DNA of 64,000 nucleotides from Chania multitudinisentens RB-25 (GCF_000520015.2 NZ_CP007044.2:3100001-3164000); one strand, 5' to 3'. Numbered from the stretch's first letter, positions 1 to 9,247 are shown. Notes: generated from the sequence alone by a model not told the origin. Numbers and translations are program-made.

Positions 1-333
1 CAGTCTAGTTGCCAACTGAACGCCTTGAGCTTTGAAAGCACCGTTATTAACGTCGCCTTTGTAAGGTATACGACCGAGCCAGTCATATCCCATTTCAAAG
101 CCCAGGTATTGATTCGCTTGATAACCTACAAACGCACCAGTACCTAACTGAGTTCTGTGGGTAGGACCGTTACCGATATTGCTGCCAAAGCCATTACCGT
201 CGAACCCGGTGTCATAATACTTGGACCAACCCAATTTTGCGCCAGTATACCAAGTGTTATCTTTTGGGGCGGCTTGCGCTAGGGTAGCGAAACCTGCCAG
301 TGCCACTGCTAATGCGATAGCTGTCTTTTTCAT
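1..333 (-). CDS. ompA: Outer membrane protein A, N-terminal part (runs off the window)
   Basis: Only the first 111 codons lie in the window; the rest is left of base 1. The protein starts MKKTAIALAVALAGFATLAQA, a classical signal peptide with an Ala-X-Ala cleavage site, and the mature part starts APKDNTWYTGAKLGWS, the usual OmpA opening. OmpA is the abundant eight-stranded outer-membrane barrel whose C-terminal domain binds peptidoglycan; here only the first strands and loops can be seen. The position divergent from the tfoX side and next to sulA is the standard enterobacterial arrangement. The loop sequence (GNGFGSNIGNGPTH) is of the Serratia/Yersinia type rather than E. coli. The start is the ATG read from base 333. 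Confidence 0.97.
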   Translation of the reverse strand, partial: MKKTAIALAVALAGFATLAQAAPKDNTWYTGAKLGWSKYYDTGFDGNGFGSNIGNGPTHRTQLGTGAFVGYQANQYLGFEMGYDWLGRIPYKGDVNNGAFKAQGVQLATRL

Positions 334-690
334 TTTGCGCCTCGTTATCATCCAAATAGGCAATGAGCCTTAAAGCTGTTTAAGCCCTTGGTTTAAATTC
401 CTTCGCCAAAGTTTGTGCCCTCATTTGTGACTCTGCCAGTTTTTCTGACGTTATAGAGCAACCTTAGCGCTGTAAAGTCTACAACGTGGCGCGAAAGTTA
501 CAAGTGTGATGTGATAAAGCTCTAAAAAAAAACATGGAATTAGACATATTCGCTAACATGTTATAGCGAAAAACATAGCTCATTTTGAGTAATTATCGAT
601 ATGAAACCGCAGCCAACCTTGCTTTGTTCATGGCCCCCTGGGGGTTCGTTCTCCAAGAGCAGAAAAGGTTGGGAAAACTCCTAAATTTAC
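334..690. promoter_or_regulatory. ompA leader and promoter region between ompA and sulA
   Basis: No gene is supported here. Read on the minus strand, the stretch upstream of ompA contains a TTTACA element followed by a TATAAC element near bases 440-480, and then a long untranslated leader before the ATG, as is typical of ompA mRNA. The boxes are by-eye matches with slightly short spacing and are not proven. The remaining part up to sulA is AT-rich and should hold the sulA terminator, though no convincing hairpin was picked out. Confidence 0.4.
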
Positions 691-1197
691 TTAATGATAC
701 AAAGAAGAGTGAATTTTTAGCATGGAACAGTGTCTTTGGGTGGCCTCTATGTCCCGTTGTGGGCGCATAATAAACCCATAGGCGTTACCTAATTCTGCTG
801 CCTGGCTCAATTTCAAGCGATCTTCCTCTGTGAGATCGGGTAACCATCCAAGCACTGCACTGTAATTGCCGGTAAGCAACGCTTTTTCCATGGCCTCAAC
901 GCTGTTTATCGGGTTGATTTGGCTCAGTTGTATCACTTTATTGACGGGCAGTTGGGCTTGTAATAGCCACTGTTTGTTGAGTTTTTGGTGCGGGCTCAAC
1001 CACAGCAGCCAGCGCGACTGCATCCCTAGTTGCTGCAACAATGGCACCAACAGCTGAATAATGGCGGGCTGGTGTTCGTTGTAAACAAGTTCACTGATGA
1101 GGCCACTTCCCTTAGCGCTGCGAGATGTTTCTATCGCTTCGTTAGTTGCCAAAGAGGTATGGCTAAAATGGGGTTGATAGAGTGATTGAGTACGCAT
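691..1197 (-). CDS. sulA: SOS cell-division inhibitor SulA
   Basis: The 168-residue product matches the size and pattern of SulA, the SOS-induced protein that binds FtsZ and stops Z-ring formation until DNA damage is repaired; it is normally removed by Lon. The central stretch around ELVYNEHQPAIIQLLVPLL and WLLWLSPHQKL is the recognisable family core, and the C-terminus ends in HSSLYH, similar to the Lon-recognition tail with its terminal Tyr-His. It sits between ompA and tfoX, as in other enterobacteria. A perfect LexA-type box lies 24 bases upstream of the start, so SOS control is directly supported by sequence. Confidence 0.96.
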   Translation of the reverse strand: MRTQSLYQPHFSHTSLATNEAIETSRSAKGSGLISELVYNEHQPAIIQLLVPLLQQLGMQSRWLLWLSPHQKLNKQWLLQAQLPVNKVIQLSQINPINSVEAMEKALLTGNYSAVLGWLPDLTEEDRLKLSQAAELGNAYGFIMRPQRDIEATQRHCSMLKIHSSLYH

Positions 1198-1220
1198 GAA
1201 GTCTCCCGCCCGTAGTGTTA

Positions 1221-1236
1221 CTGTATGTATATACAG
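1221..1236 (-). promoter_or_regulatory. LexA (SOS) box of sulA
   Basis: The 16-mer CTGTATGTATATACAG fits the LexA consensus CTGT-N8-ACAG exactly, with an alternating TA-rich core. It lies just upstream of sulA, where the E. coli sulA operator is found. It should overlap the sulA promoter and repress it until SOS induction. Confidence 0.93.
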
Positions 1237-1396
1237 TATAACTATCCAAATAGAAGATCAACTCAAATTTTCGTGATGCATCGCATATTTGCGATTCTTT
1301 TTTATACGCCTTGATTTTGTGATTGGCACCGAAGGGGATAATGCGTATTTTCTCTAATTAGTTGTTCCCGTTACGTTTATTGATGTAACAAATGAT

Positions 1397-1440
1397 TATA
1401 CCCAAATAGATTTCAAAATGTAGGTAAGCGCAACTGGACG
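1397..1440. repeat. Copy of a dispersed intergenic repeat
   Basis: The stretch TATACCCAAATAGATTTCAA resembles the short repeat common in Serratia and Yersinia intergenic regions (TATACCC...ATTTCAAGTTGCA). A related palindromic copy lies at 20039-20100 inside the island. Function is unknown; the match is by eye. Confidence 0.4.
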
Positions 1441-1570
1441 ACAAAGCGGGTCAGGAACCAATTTGAACGTTGTCGGCAACGGGCTTGAAGGAGCGAGTCA
1501 CGAAGACAGCCAGCTACTGGCATTGCGAAAGACGCTGGGTATAGGCCATCACTCACTCAAGGAGGTCTTA

Positions 1571-2233
1571 ATGAAAGGCAGATCCGCAGGAAGGATCGCA
1601 CAGGCAAAAGTCTGCTTTGCTGCATTGGGGAAAATTACAACACGCTCGCAATTTGGAGGATATGGCTTGTTGGCTGACGGCACTATGTTTGCCGTAATTG
1701 CTGAAGGGGAATTGTATTTACGAGCTACCGAAAGCTTGGAACCGGCATTCCGCGGCCGCGGAATGGTGAATATGACCTATTTAAAGCGCGGCACACCAAT
1801 GACCATGCGCTATTACTGGGTGGATGAAGCTCTCTGGCAAGAGAAGCGGGAATTGTTTGTACTTGCCTGGCAGGCAGTGTGTGAAACACGTAAAGAAATA
1901 ACGATGAAAACCCATAGCGAGTGCAGGTTGAAAGATTTGCCAAACATTGATGTGACAATGGAGCGTTTGCTGTGGCGAGCCGGCATACAAAACATTTATG
2001 AATTGCGTTTGCTGGGGGCGAAACGTTGTTATCTCAGACTGTTGCAACAACAACAAGGCCTTAGCATGAAGGTTCTAATCTCACTAGCAGGAGCAATCGC
2101 GGGATATCACTATGCTGCGTTGCCTATAGTACAGAAGGAAGAGTTGACGGAATGGTTCGAAGAAACCATGGCGCTTCCTTGTCTTGAACCGCGCTCAGCG
2201 AAAAGATTCAGCCCCCGATCTCTGAACGACTAA
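1571..2233 (+). CDS. tfoX: TfoX/Sxy competence regulator
   Basis: Product of 220 residues. The N-terminal half carries the TfoX_N pattern (FAALGKITTRSQFGGYGL, then GELYLRA), and the C-terminal half has the TfoX_C helical domain (LKDLPNIDVTMERLLWRAGI). In gamma-proteobacteria Sxy/TfoX works with CRP at CRP-S sites to turn on DNA-uptake genes. An in-frame upstream extension to 1463 is possible, but the ATG at 1571 is preceded by a very strong AAGGAGG ribosome site at normal spacing and gives the usual family length. Its stop codon overlaps that of the convergent yccS gene by a few bases. Confidence 0.93.
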   Translation: MKGRSAGRIAQAKVCFAALGKITTRSQFGGYGLLADGTMFAVIAEGELYLRATESLEPAFRGRGMVNMTYLKRGTPMTMRYYWVDEALWQEKRELFVLAWQAVCETRKEITMKTHSECRLKDLPNIDVTMERLLWRAGIQNIYELRLLGAKRCYLRLLQQQQGLSMKVLISLAGAIAGYHYAALPIVQKEELTEWFEETMALPCLEPRSAKRFSPRSLND

Positions 2234-4365
2234 CCTGTTTTACCGATTTGTGCGTTAAGTACCGTCAGTTCAGGTAGCAACTCAAGCACTAAACCAATTT
2301 GTTGCAACACCAGTTGTTCTTCGTTTTCAGGTTCTGGAGTTAACAGCCTAATACGTATGGAAAGTGCTTCCAGAGCTTGCGTGATACGTTGATGATCTTC
2401 TGCATCGTGGTGTAATGCGCCATCAACATAGCAGACTGCATCATTCAGCAAGTCCAGAACGGCGGAGTTATTCAGGCGCTTGCGGTGAGCACCTAGCGCT
2501 GAAATGTAACTCAGTAATGTGTGATTGAGGCATAAGAAACGGAAAGCAGCATCCTGAATAGCTTTGTTTGTTTTGGGGTCCGCAGACATATTGGAAATTA
2601 CCGAAGCCAGCTCGGCATCGTTGTTATGTGCATCTCGGCGAGCGGTACGATAAGGCAAACTGTTATCCTTGCCTTGGTGATACTGCACCAGAATAGCGTC
2701 CAGATAGCGACAATTGGCATTAAGCGTTTTGCGTACAACGGCAGGTAATTGGCGAAATTTCCAGTCTGGCCAGATGAAACTCACCGCGGCCCAGGCAATA
2801 GCACAACCCATCAGGGTATCGTAAACACGTGGTGCAGCGACTTCGAACCCTTCTCCAAGCAGATTAAAACATAGCAGAACCAGCAAGGTGATAAACATGG
2901 TGGCGTGAGCATATTGCACGGTACGGAAGGCGAAGAACAAAACACCAGAAATAACGATCAGGATCATCTGCCCTTCAAGGGAAGGTACAAAATACAGGAT
3001 CGGCAGGCCAAGCAGAATACCGGCCAGAGTCCCAATGATGCGCAGTGCCAGGCGTCGGCGGGTGGCGTTGTAATTTGGTTGGCAGACGAACAGGCTGGTC
3101 AGCAGTATCCAGTAACCGTGTTGCATGTTGGTAATCTGGATAAAGGCGTAACCTGCACATAACACAGCCGACATGCGAACGGCATGTCGAAACAAGGCAG
3201 ATTGTGGCGTCAGGTGGCGGCTGATACGCAAACGAATATCACTCCAGCCGGTAAGCCGATCATCCGCCAGGTTGTTTTCTTCCGTCTGGTTATCAGCCAG
3301 AGCCTGTTCTGACTCAATGTTGGCTAGCTGCGCATCAATCGCCCGCAGATTCTTTAACAGATGTGACAGTGCTTGGGTTAGCTCGCGGTTTTCCGCTGTG
3401 GTTATCGTCTGGGCTAACGTTTCATCTATTCGAGTAAATGCCAGCTCAAAACGTGAATTATGAAGATATTTCTGGCGTAACAGGATCGATTGAGCCAACT
3501 GTTGGCAGGCACGTGCCTGCATGGTCAGCAGGCGCTGAAAACGGAACAGTATATCGCTGTGGCGGAATTGCTCGCTGAGTGCTTGATATTGCACATGAGA
3601 TGAACTGGCACGTTCATGGATATCCTGCGCCACGAAATAATAGTGCAGAGTCCTGCGGGTGCCACGCTGCCCGCGATCGCCTTTTAGGCGAGTGAGCAAA
3701 GAAGTTTTGGTTTGGTTGAGGGTAGCAACCAGCGTGCTGTTAGCCATCGCCACATCCATCCAGGGGAAATCTGCGTTGTGTTCGGCATCGGGATCAAACA
3801 ACATGGCTTTGGCATCCAGATAGTGTGCCAATTGCTCGTAGCAGCGGGCAAGATTTTCCTGTAATGGCTTGATAGGAAAAAGCAAATGACCGATCAGCGT
3901 CAGTAGGTTGTACCAGATAGCGCCGATAATCAGCAGCGTGGGCTGCTGATACCAAGTGGTATACATTGAGGTGCCAAGCATGGTGTAGACAGCAATCAGC
4001 AATGCACCAAAAGCGATAGTGGCATAACGTTGCCCTAATGCACCCAGCAGAATAAATGTACAGGTTGAGGTGGTCAGCCCGAAGGCAAAGAGCCAAGGGT
4101 AAGGGAAAAGTAATTCAATTGAGGCTGAAGCAAGAAAAAAGCAAACCAACGTAATCAATAAATTGCGTAACCTGCCGGCCAGCCTGTCGTCCAAATCAGT
4201 TAACGCAGCGGCAACAACGCCAAGTGTTAACGGGATGGTCAGTGTTGGCACCCCCAACCACCAAGGCATGGCTGAAGCCCCCGCCAGCGCAATAAAGATC
4301 CGCAGGTTGTAAAGCAGGTTACTGTTATAGGTATAACGCCGAATTGCCAGTGCAAAAGAGAGCAC
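2230..4365 (-). CDS. yccS: YccS/YhfK-type inner-membrane transporter
   Basis: Product of 711 residues with two clusters of membrane helices separated by a long cytoplasmic region, the layout of the FUSC/YccS family of aromatic-acid-exporter-like proteins. Recognisable stretches include RRYTYNSNLLYNLRIFIAL at the N-terminus, TLTIPLTLGVVAAALTDLDD, and HGYWILLTSLFVCQPNYNAT at the start of the second membrane block. The substrate is unknown. I placed the start at the GTG at 4363-4365: a clear AAGGAG lies six bases upstream and the product aligns with E. coli YccS from its first residues. A longer frame to 4587 would overlap yccF. The yccF-yccS order suggests a two-gene operon. Confidence 0.93.
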   Translation of the reverse strand: MLSFALAIRRYTYNSNLLYNLRIFIALAGASAMPWWLGVPTLTIPLTLGVVAAALTDLDDRLAGRLRNLLITLVCFFLASASIELLFPYPWLFAFGLTTSTCTFILLGALGQRYATIAFGALLIAVYTMLGTSMYTTWYQQPTLLIIGAIWYNLLTLIGHLLFPIKPLQENLARCYEQLAHYLDAKAMLFDPDAEHNADFPWMDVAMANSTLVATLNQTKTSLLTRLKGDRGQRGTRRTLHYYFVAQDIHERASSSHVQYQALSEQFRHSDILFRFQRLLTMQARACQQLAQSILLRQKYLHNSRFELAFTRIDETLAQTITTAENRELTQALSHLLKNLRAIDAQLANIESEQALADNQTEENNLADDRLTGWSDIRLRISRHLTPQSALFRHAVRMSAVLCAGYAFIQITNMQHGYWILLTSLFVCQPNYNATRRRLALRIIGTLAGILLGLPILYFVPSLEGQMILIVISGVLFFAFRTVQYAHATMFITLLVLLCFNLLGEGFEVAAPRVYDTLMGCAIAWAAVSFIWPDWKFRQLPAVVRKTLNANCRYLDAILVQYHQGKDNSLPYRTARRDAHNNDAELASVISNMSADPKTNKAIQDAAFRFLCLNHTLLSYISALGAHRKRLNNSAVLDLLNDAVCYVDGALHHDAEDHQRITQALEALSIRIRLLTPEPENEEQLVLQQIGLVLELLPELTVLNAQIGKTG

Positions 4366-4390
4366 AAAAAACTCCTTAATCGGAGAAGAA

Positions 4391-4843
4391 TTAATGCCTT
4401 TGGTACTGTCGCCGGGCATTTTCTGCCCGTGCCAATTGTGCCATTTCAACAGAAACCACGCGTTGCCCAATCGGCCACAGTGCGATGGCTGCAATCTTGA
4501 AATTAGTAATGCCAACCGGGATACCAATAATAGTAATACATTGTGCAATGCCGGCAGCGATGTGTGACAGGCATAACCACCAGCCAAACAGTATCAGCCA
4601 GACGATATTCAGTAATGAGCCGCTGGCGGAAAGCAACGCGTTGCTTTTGTCTGGGTTTAACTCATCGACATGAATGGCTTCATTACCGAACGGGAGGAAA
4701 GATAATTTGGTGATTTCCCAGCAGGAACGAGTCAGTGGCAGGGTGAAAATCAGCACTATGCTGAAAAACGTGGCAATCAGCCAAGCGAGGGTGGTAAAGA
4801 AACCACCTAACACGAAATTCAGAACATTCAATACAGTACGCAT
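4391..4843 (-). CDS. yccF: YccF family inner-membrane protein
   Basis: Product of about 150 residues with three or four hydrophobic helices. It contains the YccF signature stretches TLPLTRSCWEITKLSFLPFG and CITIIGIPVGITNFKIAA. The function of the family is not established. It lies just upstream of yccS, 25 bases away, and is probably co-transcribed with it. The start MRTVLN matches E. coli YccF; an ATG three codons earlier (4852) is an equally possible start because neither has a strong ribosome site. Confidence 0.92.
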   Translation of the reverse strand: MRTVLNVLNFVLGGFFTTLAWLIATFFSIVLIFTLPLTRSCWEITKLSFLPFGNEAIHVDELNPDKSNALLSASGSLLNIVWLILFGWWLCLSHIAAGIAQCITIIGIPVGITNFKIAAIALWPIGQRVVSVEMAQLARAENARRQYQRH

Positions 4844-5010
4844 AGGCGTCATTCTGCTCTAATGTTGGATAAGCCGCAGGGCGGATGCGTTTACCATCAT
4901 AACGCAAAAACCGGCAATGCTGTAGAACGGGTAGATTCAGCGCTAGAGTGTTACTGACCATCGCAGGTAAACTGGCGATATTAATCTCAACAGAGTTATA
5001 GCGCGGGCAT

Positions 5011-7065
5011 ATGGAACTTAAAGCGACATCCCTGGGTAAACACCTGGCGCAGCATCCTTACAATCGCGTGCGGCTGTTGCATGCCGGTGTTAAGGTGAGT
5101 GGTGAGAAGCATGAATACCTAATCCCTTTCAATCAGTTAATCCAGGTTCGCTGTAAACGGGGTATCGTCTGGGGGGAGCTGGAGTTCGAACTGCCTGATG
5201 AAAAAGTTGTTCGCCTGCATGGTACTGAATGGCAGGAAACACAGCGTTTTTACCATTATCTGCTGCAATCCTGGCAACAGTGGAGCGCTGAAATGAGTGA
5301 GGTCAGCGCGGGGGTATTGCAAGAGCAGGTTGCGCATATTCGTGTGATTGAAGGCCAGGATAAATGGTTTAAACGTTCTGACCTGAGCCAACTGCAACAA
5401 CAAATCCACCAGGCTTTCGGGGCATTGCCGCTGCCTGTTGCGCGGCTGAATGAGTTTGAGCATTGCCGAGAGGATTACCATTTATGCCTGCAATGGTTAC
5501 AACACGGGCAACGCAGCGTCGCACAGCGTAACCAGCAGTGGGTTGAGCGTATGCTGGAAAGTTATCATGATTTTTTCCAAAATATCGAAGCTTCTCCATT
5601 GAATACTTCGCAAAGCCGGGCGGTGGTAAACGGTGAGGAGACAGTGTTGGTGCTGGCGGGAGCGGGGAGCGGTAAAACGTCGGTATTGGTCGCACGGGCT
5701 GGGTGGTTGCTGCGCCGCCAAGAGGCTGAACCTGGGCAGATCCTGTTGCTGGCCTTTGGCCGTAACGCAGCGGCAGAAATGAATGAACGCATTCAGGAAC
5801 GTTTAGGAAAGGTAGCCATTCAGGCTAAGACATTCCACGCGTTGGCATTACAGGTGATTCAGGAAGGGGGCCGCAAGGAGCCTGTTATCAGTCAGTTGGA
5901 AACAGACAGCAAAGCACGGCGAGCGCTGTTGATCAACCATTGGCAGCAACAATGTAGCGAGAAAAAAGCGCAGGCCAAGGGTTGGCGCCAATGGTTGAGT
6001 GAAGAGTTGGAATGGGAAGTTCCCGACGGGGATTTCTGGCATAACAAACATCTGGCGGAACGTTTGGCCGGGCGTCTTGAGCGTTGGCTGGGTTTGATGC
6101 GCACCTATGGCGGCAGTCAGGCGGCTATGATCGAACTGGCCGATGAAGAGGTTCGCGATTTGTTCGCTAAGCGCGTCCGATTAATGGCACCGTTGCTGAA
6201 AGCCTGGAAAGCCGCGTTAAAGGAAGAAGGGGCGGTAGATTTTGCCGGATTGATTCATCAGGCAGTCAACCTTCTGGATAAAGGGCGTTTTATCAGCCCG
6301 TGGAAACATATTCTGGTGGATGAGTTCCAGGATATCTCGCCACAGCGTGCACAATTACTGGCGGCACTGCGCAGGCAGAATAAACAGAGCTGCCTGTTCG
6401 CTGTTGGTGATGATTGGCAGGCTATTTACCGCTTTAGTGGTGCAGAGCTGGCGTTGACAACCGCATTTGCAGCAAATTTTGGTGAGGGTGCGCAATGTGC
6501 ATTGGATACCACCTACCGTTTCAATGATCGTATTGGAGAAGTGGCGAACAGTTTTATTCAGCAGAATCCACATCAACTGAAAAAACCGCTAAACAGCTTA
6601 ACGAAAGGCCATAAAAAGTCGGTTGTTATTTTGCCACAGGAACAGTTGGAAGCATTGCTGGATAAAATAAGTGGTTACGCGCAACCAGAAGAACGTATTT
6701 TGGTGCTGGCGCGTTACCACCACTTGAAGCCGAGTGCGTTGTCAAAGGCGGCAACGCGTTGGCCGAAGCTGAATATTGAGTTTATGACCATACATGCCAG
6801 CAAGGGGCAGCAGGCAGACTATGTGATTATTGCCGGGTTGCACGATGGCAATGATGGATTCCCAGCGATCGCCCGTGAGTCGGTGCTTGAAGACGTGCTA
6901 TTACCGCCGCCGGAAGATTTTCCAGACGCTGAGGAACGGCGGTTGCTGTATGTCGCGCTCACGCGTGCCAAACACCAGGTTTGGCTCTTACAGGATCGTG
7001 AATCGCCATCGATATTCGTTGAACAGTTGCAGGATCTTGGTGTGCCGTCACAGAAAAAACCCTAA
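5011..7065 (+). CDS. helD: DNA helicase IV
   Basis: Product of 684 residues, the normal size of enterobacterial HelD (UvrD/Rep superfamily 1A helicase, 3'-5' polarity). Motif I (Walker A) is seen as LAGAGSGKTSVL around residue 217, motif II as ILVDEFQD, motif III as AVGDDWQAIYRF, motif V as MTIHASKGQQADYV, and motif VI as RRLLYVALTRAKHQVW. The N-terminal 190 residues are the HelD-specific region. It is transcribed divergently from yccF, as in E. coli. The stop codon lies inside a small hairpin that may serve as its terminator. Confidence 0.96.
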   Translation: MELKATSLGKHLAQHPYNRVRLLHAGVKVSGEKHEYLIPFNQLIQVRCKRGIVWGELEFELPDEKVVRLHGTEWQETQRFYHYLLQSWQQWSAEMSEVSAGVLQEQVAHIRVIEGQDKWFKRSDLSQLQQQIHQAFGALPLPVARLNEFEHCREDYHLCLQWLQHGQRSVAQRNQQWVERMLESYHDFFQNIEASPLNTSQSRAVVNGEETVLVLAGAGSGKTSVLVARAGWLLRRQEAEPGQILLLAFGRNAAAEMNERIQERLGKVAIQAKTFHALALQVIQEGGRKEPVISQLETDSKARRALLINHWQQQCSEKKAQAKGWRQWLSEELEWEVPDGDFWHNKHLAERLAGRLERWLGLMRTYGGSQAAMIELADEEVRDLFAKRVRLMAPLLKAWKAALKEEGAVDFAGLIHQAVNLLDKGRFISPWKHILVDEFQDISPQRAQLLAALRRQNKQSCLFAVGDDWQAIYRFSGAELALTTAFAANFGEGAQCALDTTYRFNDRIGEVANSFIQQNPHQLKKPLNSLTKGHKKSVVILPQEQLEALLDKISGYAQPEERILVLARYHHLKPSALSKAATRWPKLNIEFMTIHASKGQQADYVIIAGLHDGNDGFPAIARESVLEDVLLPPPEDFPDAEERRLLYVALTRAKHQVWLLQDRESPSIFVEQLQDLGVPSQKKP

Positions 7066-7080
7066 AACGGGGGTTTTGGC
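7056..7080 (+). terminator. Possible terminator overlapping the end of helD
   Basis: AAAACCC (7056-7062) can pair with GGGTTTT (7071-7077) around an eight-base loop. The T-run is short and the hairpin overlaps the helD stop codon, so this is only a moderate call. Confidence 0.45.
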
Positions 7081-7088
7081 GATGTTAG

Positions 7089-7330
7089 GCTGTGTCCCTT
7101 AATTGCACGTGAGCGCCGCTGGTGGTCATTTGAGTGCGGGGTCAGACACAAGCCGTGAGGAACTAAGCGGCGGATAACGCAGCAGTGCGCTCAAATGGCC
7201 CCAACCGCAGGGGCGCGTCTCAAACTCACCCTCTGCGTTGCCGGGTTTGAACATCGGCCAGCTCAGTCCCCCGCCTTGATGCAGGGCTTTTGGGTCTGCG
7301 ACGGTATCACGGTCAATTAAGGGACACCGC
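7089..7330. mobile_element. 242-bp MITE-like element with IS5-type ends
   Basis: The element starts GCTGTGTCCCTTAATTG and ends with the near-perfect inverse (CAATTAAGGGACACCGC; one mismatch in 17). It is flanked by a 4-bp duplication TTAG (7085-7088 and 7331-7334). The ends are almost the same as those of the IS5-family element at 56885-57794 (GCTGTGTCCCTCAATTA), whose duplication is CTAG. It holds no open frame that resembles a transposase, so it is best read as a non-autonomous derivative that could be moved by such a transposase. It separates helD and mgsA without breaking either. Confidence 0.8.
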
Positions 7331-7344
7331 TTAGGCTTCAATGG

Positions 7345-7803
7345 CTATTTCAGGCGTTCTTCGAGATATTTTTGATAGTCGGGGATGGTGATTTCAACTT
7401 CACGTTTGAATAACGAAGAATCTATCAGGAAATCTGCGGTGGAACGGTTGGTTGCCACAGGGATATTCCAAACAGTCGCCAGGCGCAGTAGGGCTTTTAC
7501 ATCGGGGTCGTGTGGTACAGCGTTGAGAGGGTCCCAGAAAAAGATCAGCATATCGATCTTGCCTTCGGAGATGAGTGCGCCGACCTGTTGATCGCCCCCC
7601 ATTGGGCCGCTTAGCATGCTTTGCACCGGAATACCGCTGGCGCGCTGAATCAGATTACCGGTAGTGCCTGTGGCATACAGTTGATGTTGTGCAAGCGTTG
7701 CCTTGTGGTCTTCAACCCATTTCAGCAAAGCTTGTTTACGGTGATCGTGCGCAACTAGCGCTATATGCTTACGTGCGGCGATAGTGCGGGTGGTTTGTTC
7801 CAT
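7345..7803 (-). CDS. mgsA: Methylglyoxal synthase
   Basis: Product of 152 residues, the normal length. MgsA turns dihydroxyacetone phosphate into methylglyoxal and phosphate, a bypass of lower glycolysis when phosphate is short. The family pattern is clear: HIALVAHDHRKQALLKWV near the N-terminus, ATGTTGNLI (phosphate-binding loop), SGPMGGDQQVGALISEGKID with the catalytic Asp region, and FFWDPLNAVPHDPDVKALLR. It is a single gene between the MITE-like element and yccT. Confidence 0.97.
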   Translation of the reverse strand: MEQTTRTIAARKHIALVAHDHRKQALLKWVEDHKATLAQHQLYATGTTGNLIQRASGIPVQSMLSGPMGGDQQVGALISEGKIDMLIFFWDPLNAVPHDPDVKALLRLATVWNIPVATNRSTADFLIDSSLFKREVEITIPDYQKYLEERLK

Positions 7804-7927
7804 ATCAGTATCCTTGGCAAATCAAATGATTTACAACAGATTACTGAAACAGTTTTTCACTGCCTAGCGTTAACACCAGAAAATGCGAAGAAAACACGCC
7901 TTTGAACGGTAAAGACGTGAATGGCCC

Positions 7928-8599
7928 TTAGTGGAGAGGGTGTTGATTGGCCCAGCCAATGAAACGTTTTTGTGTTTCTTTATCTGCTTGCAGGAACCAA
8001 TATTGCAGCATCTGCTCTGATACGGTTCCCTCTTTCAGGGTAATCACTTTCTGATTTGCCTTATTGGTGCGCAGTGGGTCGGCGATGGTGGTAGCCCGCA
8101 GATGTGCCAAGGCTGGCACAGACGCTGGGTGGCCTTTGCCATTATAATCAGCCAGGACTTTTTCCAGACTCACGTCTGTTGGCAGCGTATGTAACGGTAA
8201 CACATCGCGTTTTACCGGGAGAACTTTGCCGTTCTTATCAATAATTCTATAATTCAATGTAGTTTCAAAATGCCTGCTTTCGCGTTCATTGTCGATATTG
8301 GGGAGTTCAATACTTACGGCACTGATATTGTGACTATTGAAGACCGCAATCAAGGGGGAAGAGGTATACAGCACTTGGATTTGTGCATTTTTGCGCATGG
8401 TTTTAGTCACTTGGAACAATAATTGATGCTGCCCGTTATCCAGTTCCAGGCTATCTGCACCTTTCAACAACGAACCTGTCATTCTCTTACCATCGACTGC
8501 CAGCAAATCGATGTCTGGGGAAAGTTTCAGAGTCGTAGCGGTGGCCGATACACTCATTGAGAAACAGAGTAGCCCCGCAACCACCAGACCAAATTTCAT
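7928..8599 (-). CDS. yccT: YccT/CsgI family periplasmic protein (DUF2057)
   Basis: Product of 223 residues with a signal peptide (MKFGLVVAGLLCFSMSVSAT). The mature part opens TTLKLSPDIDLLAVDGKRM and contains LELDNGQHQLLFQV, the hallmarks of the DUF2057 family; in E. coli the homologue (CsgI) dampens curli assembly. Whether it does so here is inference, since no curli genes are in view. The start at 8599 is preceded by AAGGAA at good spacing and leaves the signal peptide intact; an upstream in-frame ATG at 8623 is less likely. Confidence 0.9.
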   Translation of the reverse strand: MKFGLVVAGLLCFSMSVSATATTLKLSPDIDLLAVDGKRMTGSLLKGADSLELDNGQHQLLFQVTKTMRKNAQIQVLYTSSPLIAVFNSHNISAVSIELPNIDNERESRHFETTLNYRIIDKNGKVLPVKRDVLPLHTLPTDVSLEKVLADYNGKGHPASVPALAHLRATTIADPLRTNKANQKVITLKEGTVSEQMLQYWFLQADKETQKRFIGWANQHPLH

Positions 8600-8819
8600 T
8601 GTTGTTTCCTTCTTCTGGGGCATGGTTATAGGCGTTGAGTACGGTCAGGTTAGGTTAGCGTTTTTCAATATTACGCATTAATTTACATTTGTACACCTTT
8701 ATAAATATTTTGAAATAAAAATACCGACCATATTGCAATCGTGGGTTGAAGCTTAGGTGAGTTACAAAAAAATGCTTAATGAAACTGGCATATTCCCAAC
8801 AAAATATTAGGAGAAGATG

Positions 8820-9233
8820 ATGCAAGATCAAGATATTGCAGAGGTATTAAAGCGCGTAAAAACCATTGCATTGGTTGGCGCCAGTGACAATCCTGGCCGG
8901 CCCAGCCACGGCGTTATGGCTTACTTGCAGGCGCAAGGGTATCAGGTGACCCCCGTCAGCCCGAAACTGGCAGGGCAAACGCTGCTCGGGCAAAAGGTTT
9001 ACGCCAAACTGGAAGATATTCCTTATCCTGTCGATATGGTCGATGTTTTCCGCAATGCTGAAGCTGCCTATGGAGTAGCACAGGAAGCGATTGCTATCGG
9101 TACCAAAGTACTCTGGTTGCAGATAGGGGTGATCAACGAACAAGCTGCGGTGTTGGCTGGAGATGCGGGGATAAAAGTGATCATGGATCGTTGCCCAAAA
9201 ATAGAGATCCCGCGTCTGGGGCTTGAACGTTGA
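8820..9233 (+). CDS. yccU: YccU family CoA-binding protein
   Basis: Product of 137 residues with a single Rossmann-type CoA-binding domain. Typical stretches are IALVGASDNPGRPSHGVM near the N-terminus, VTPVSPKLAGQTLLG, VDMVDVFRN, and the C-terminal VIMDRCPKIEIPRL. The physiological role of the family is not known. Two ATG codons stand side by side; the second (8820) is better spaced from the AGGAG ribosome site and matches E. coli YccU. Confidence 0.93.
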   Translation: MQDQDIAEVLKRVKTIALVGASDNPGRPSHGVMAYLQAQGYQVTPVSPKLAGQTLLGQKVYAKLEDIPYPVDMVDVFRNAEAAYGVAQEAIAIGTKVLWLQIGVINEQAAVLAGDAGIKVIMDRCPKIEIPRLGLER

Positions 9234-9247
9234 AGAAGCAAAAGTTA

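Noticed and set aside
585..770. Short open frame between ompA and sulA
   Set aside because: It overlaps the end of sulA on the other strand, has no ribosome site and no recognisable pattern.
4365..4587. Longer N-terminus of YccS
   Set aside because: It would overlap yccF by almost 200 bases in another frame, lacks the family pattern and has no ribosome site; the GTG at 4363-4365 has a strong one.
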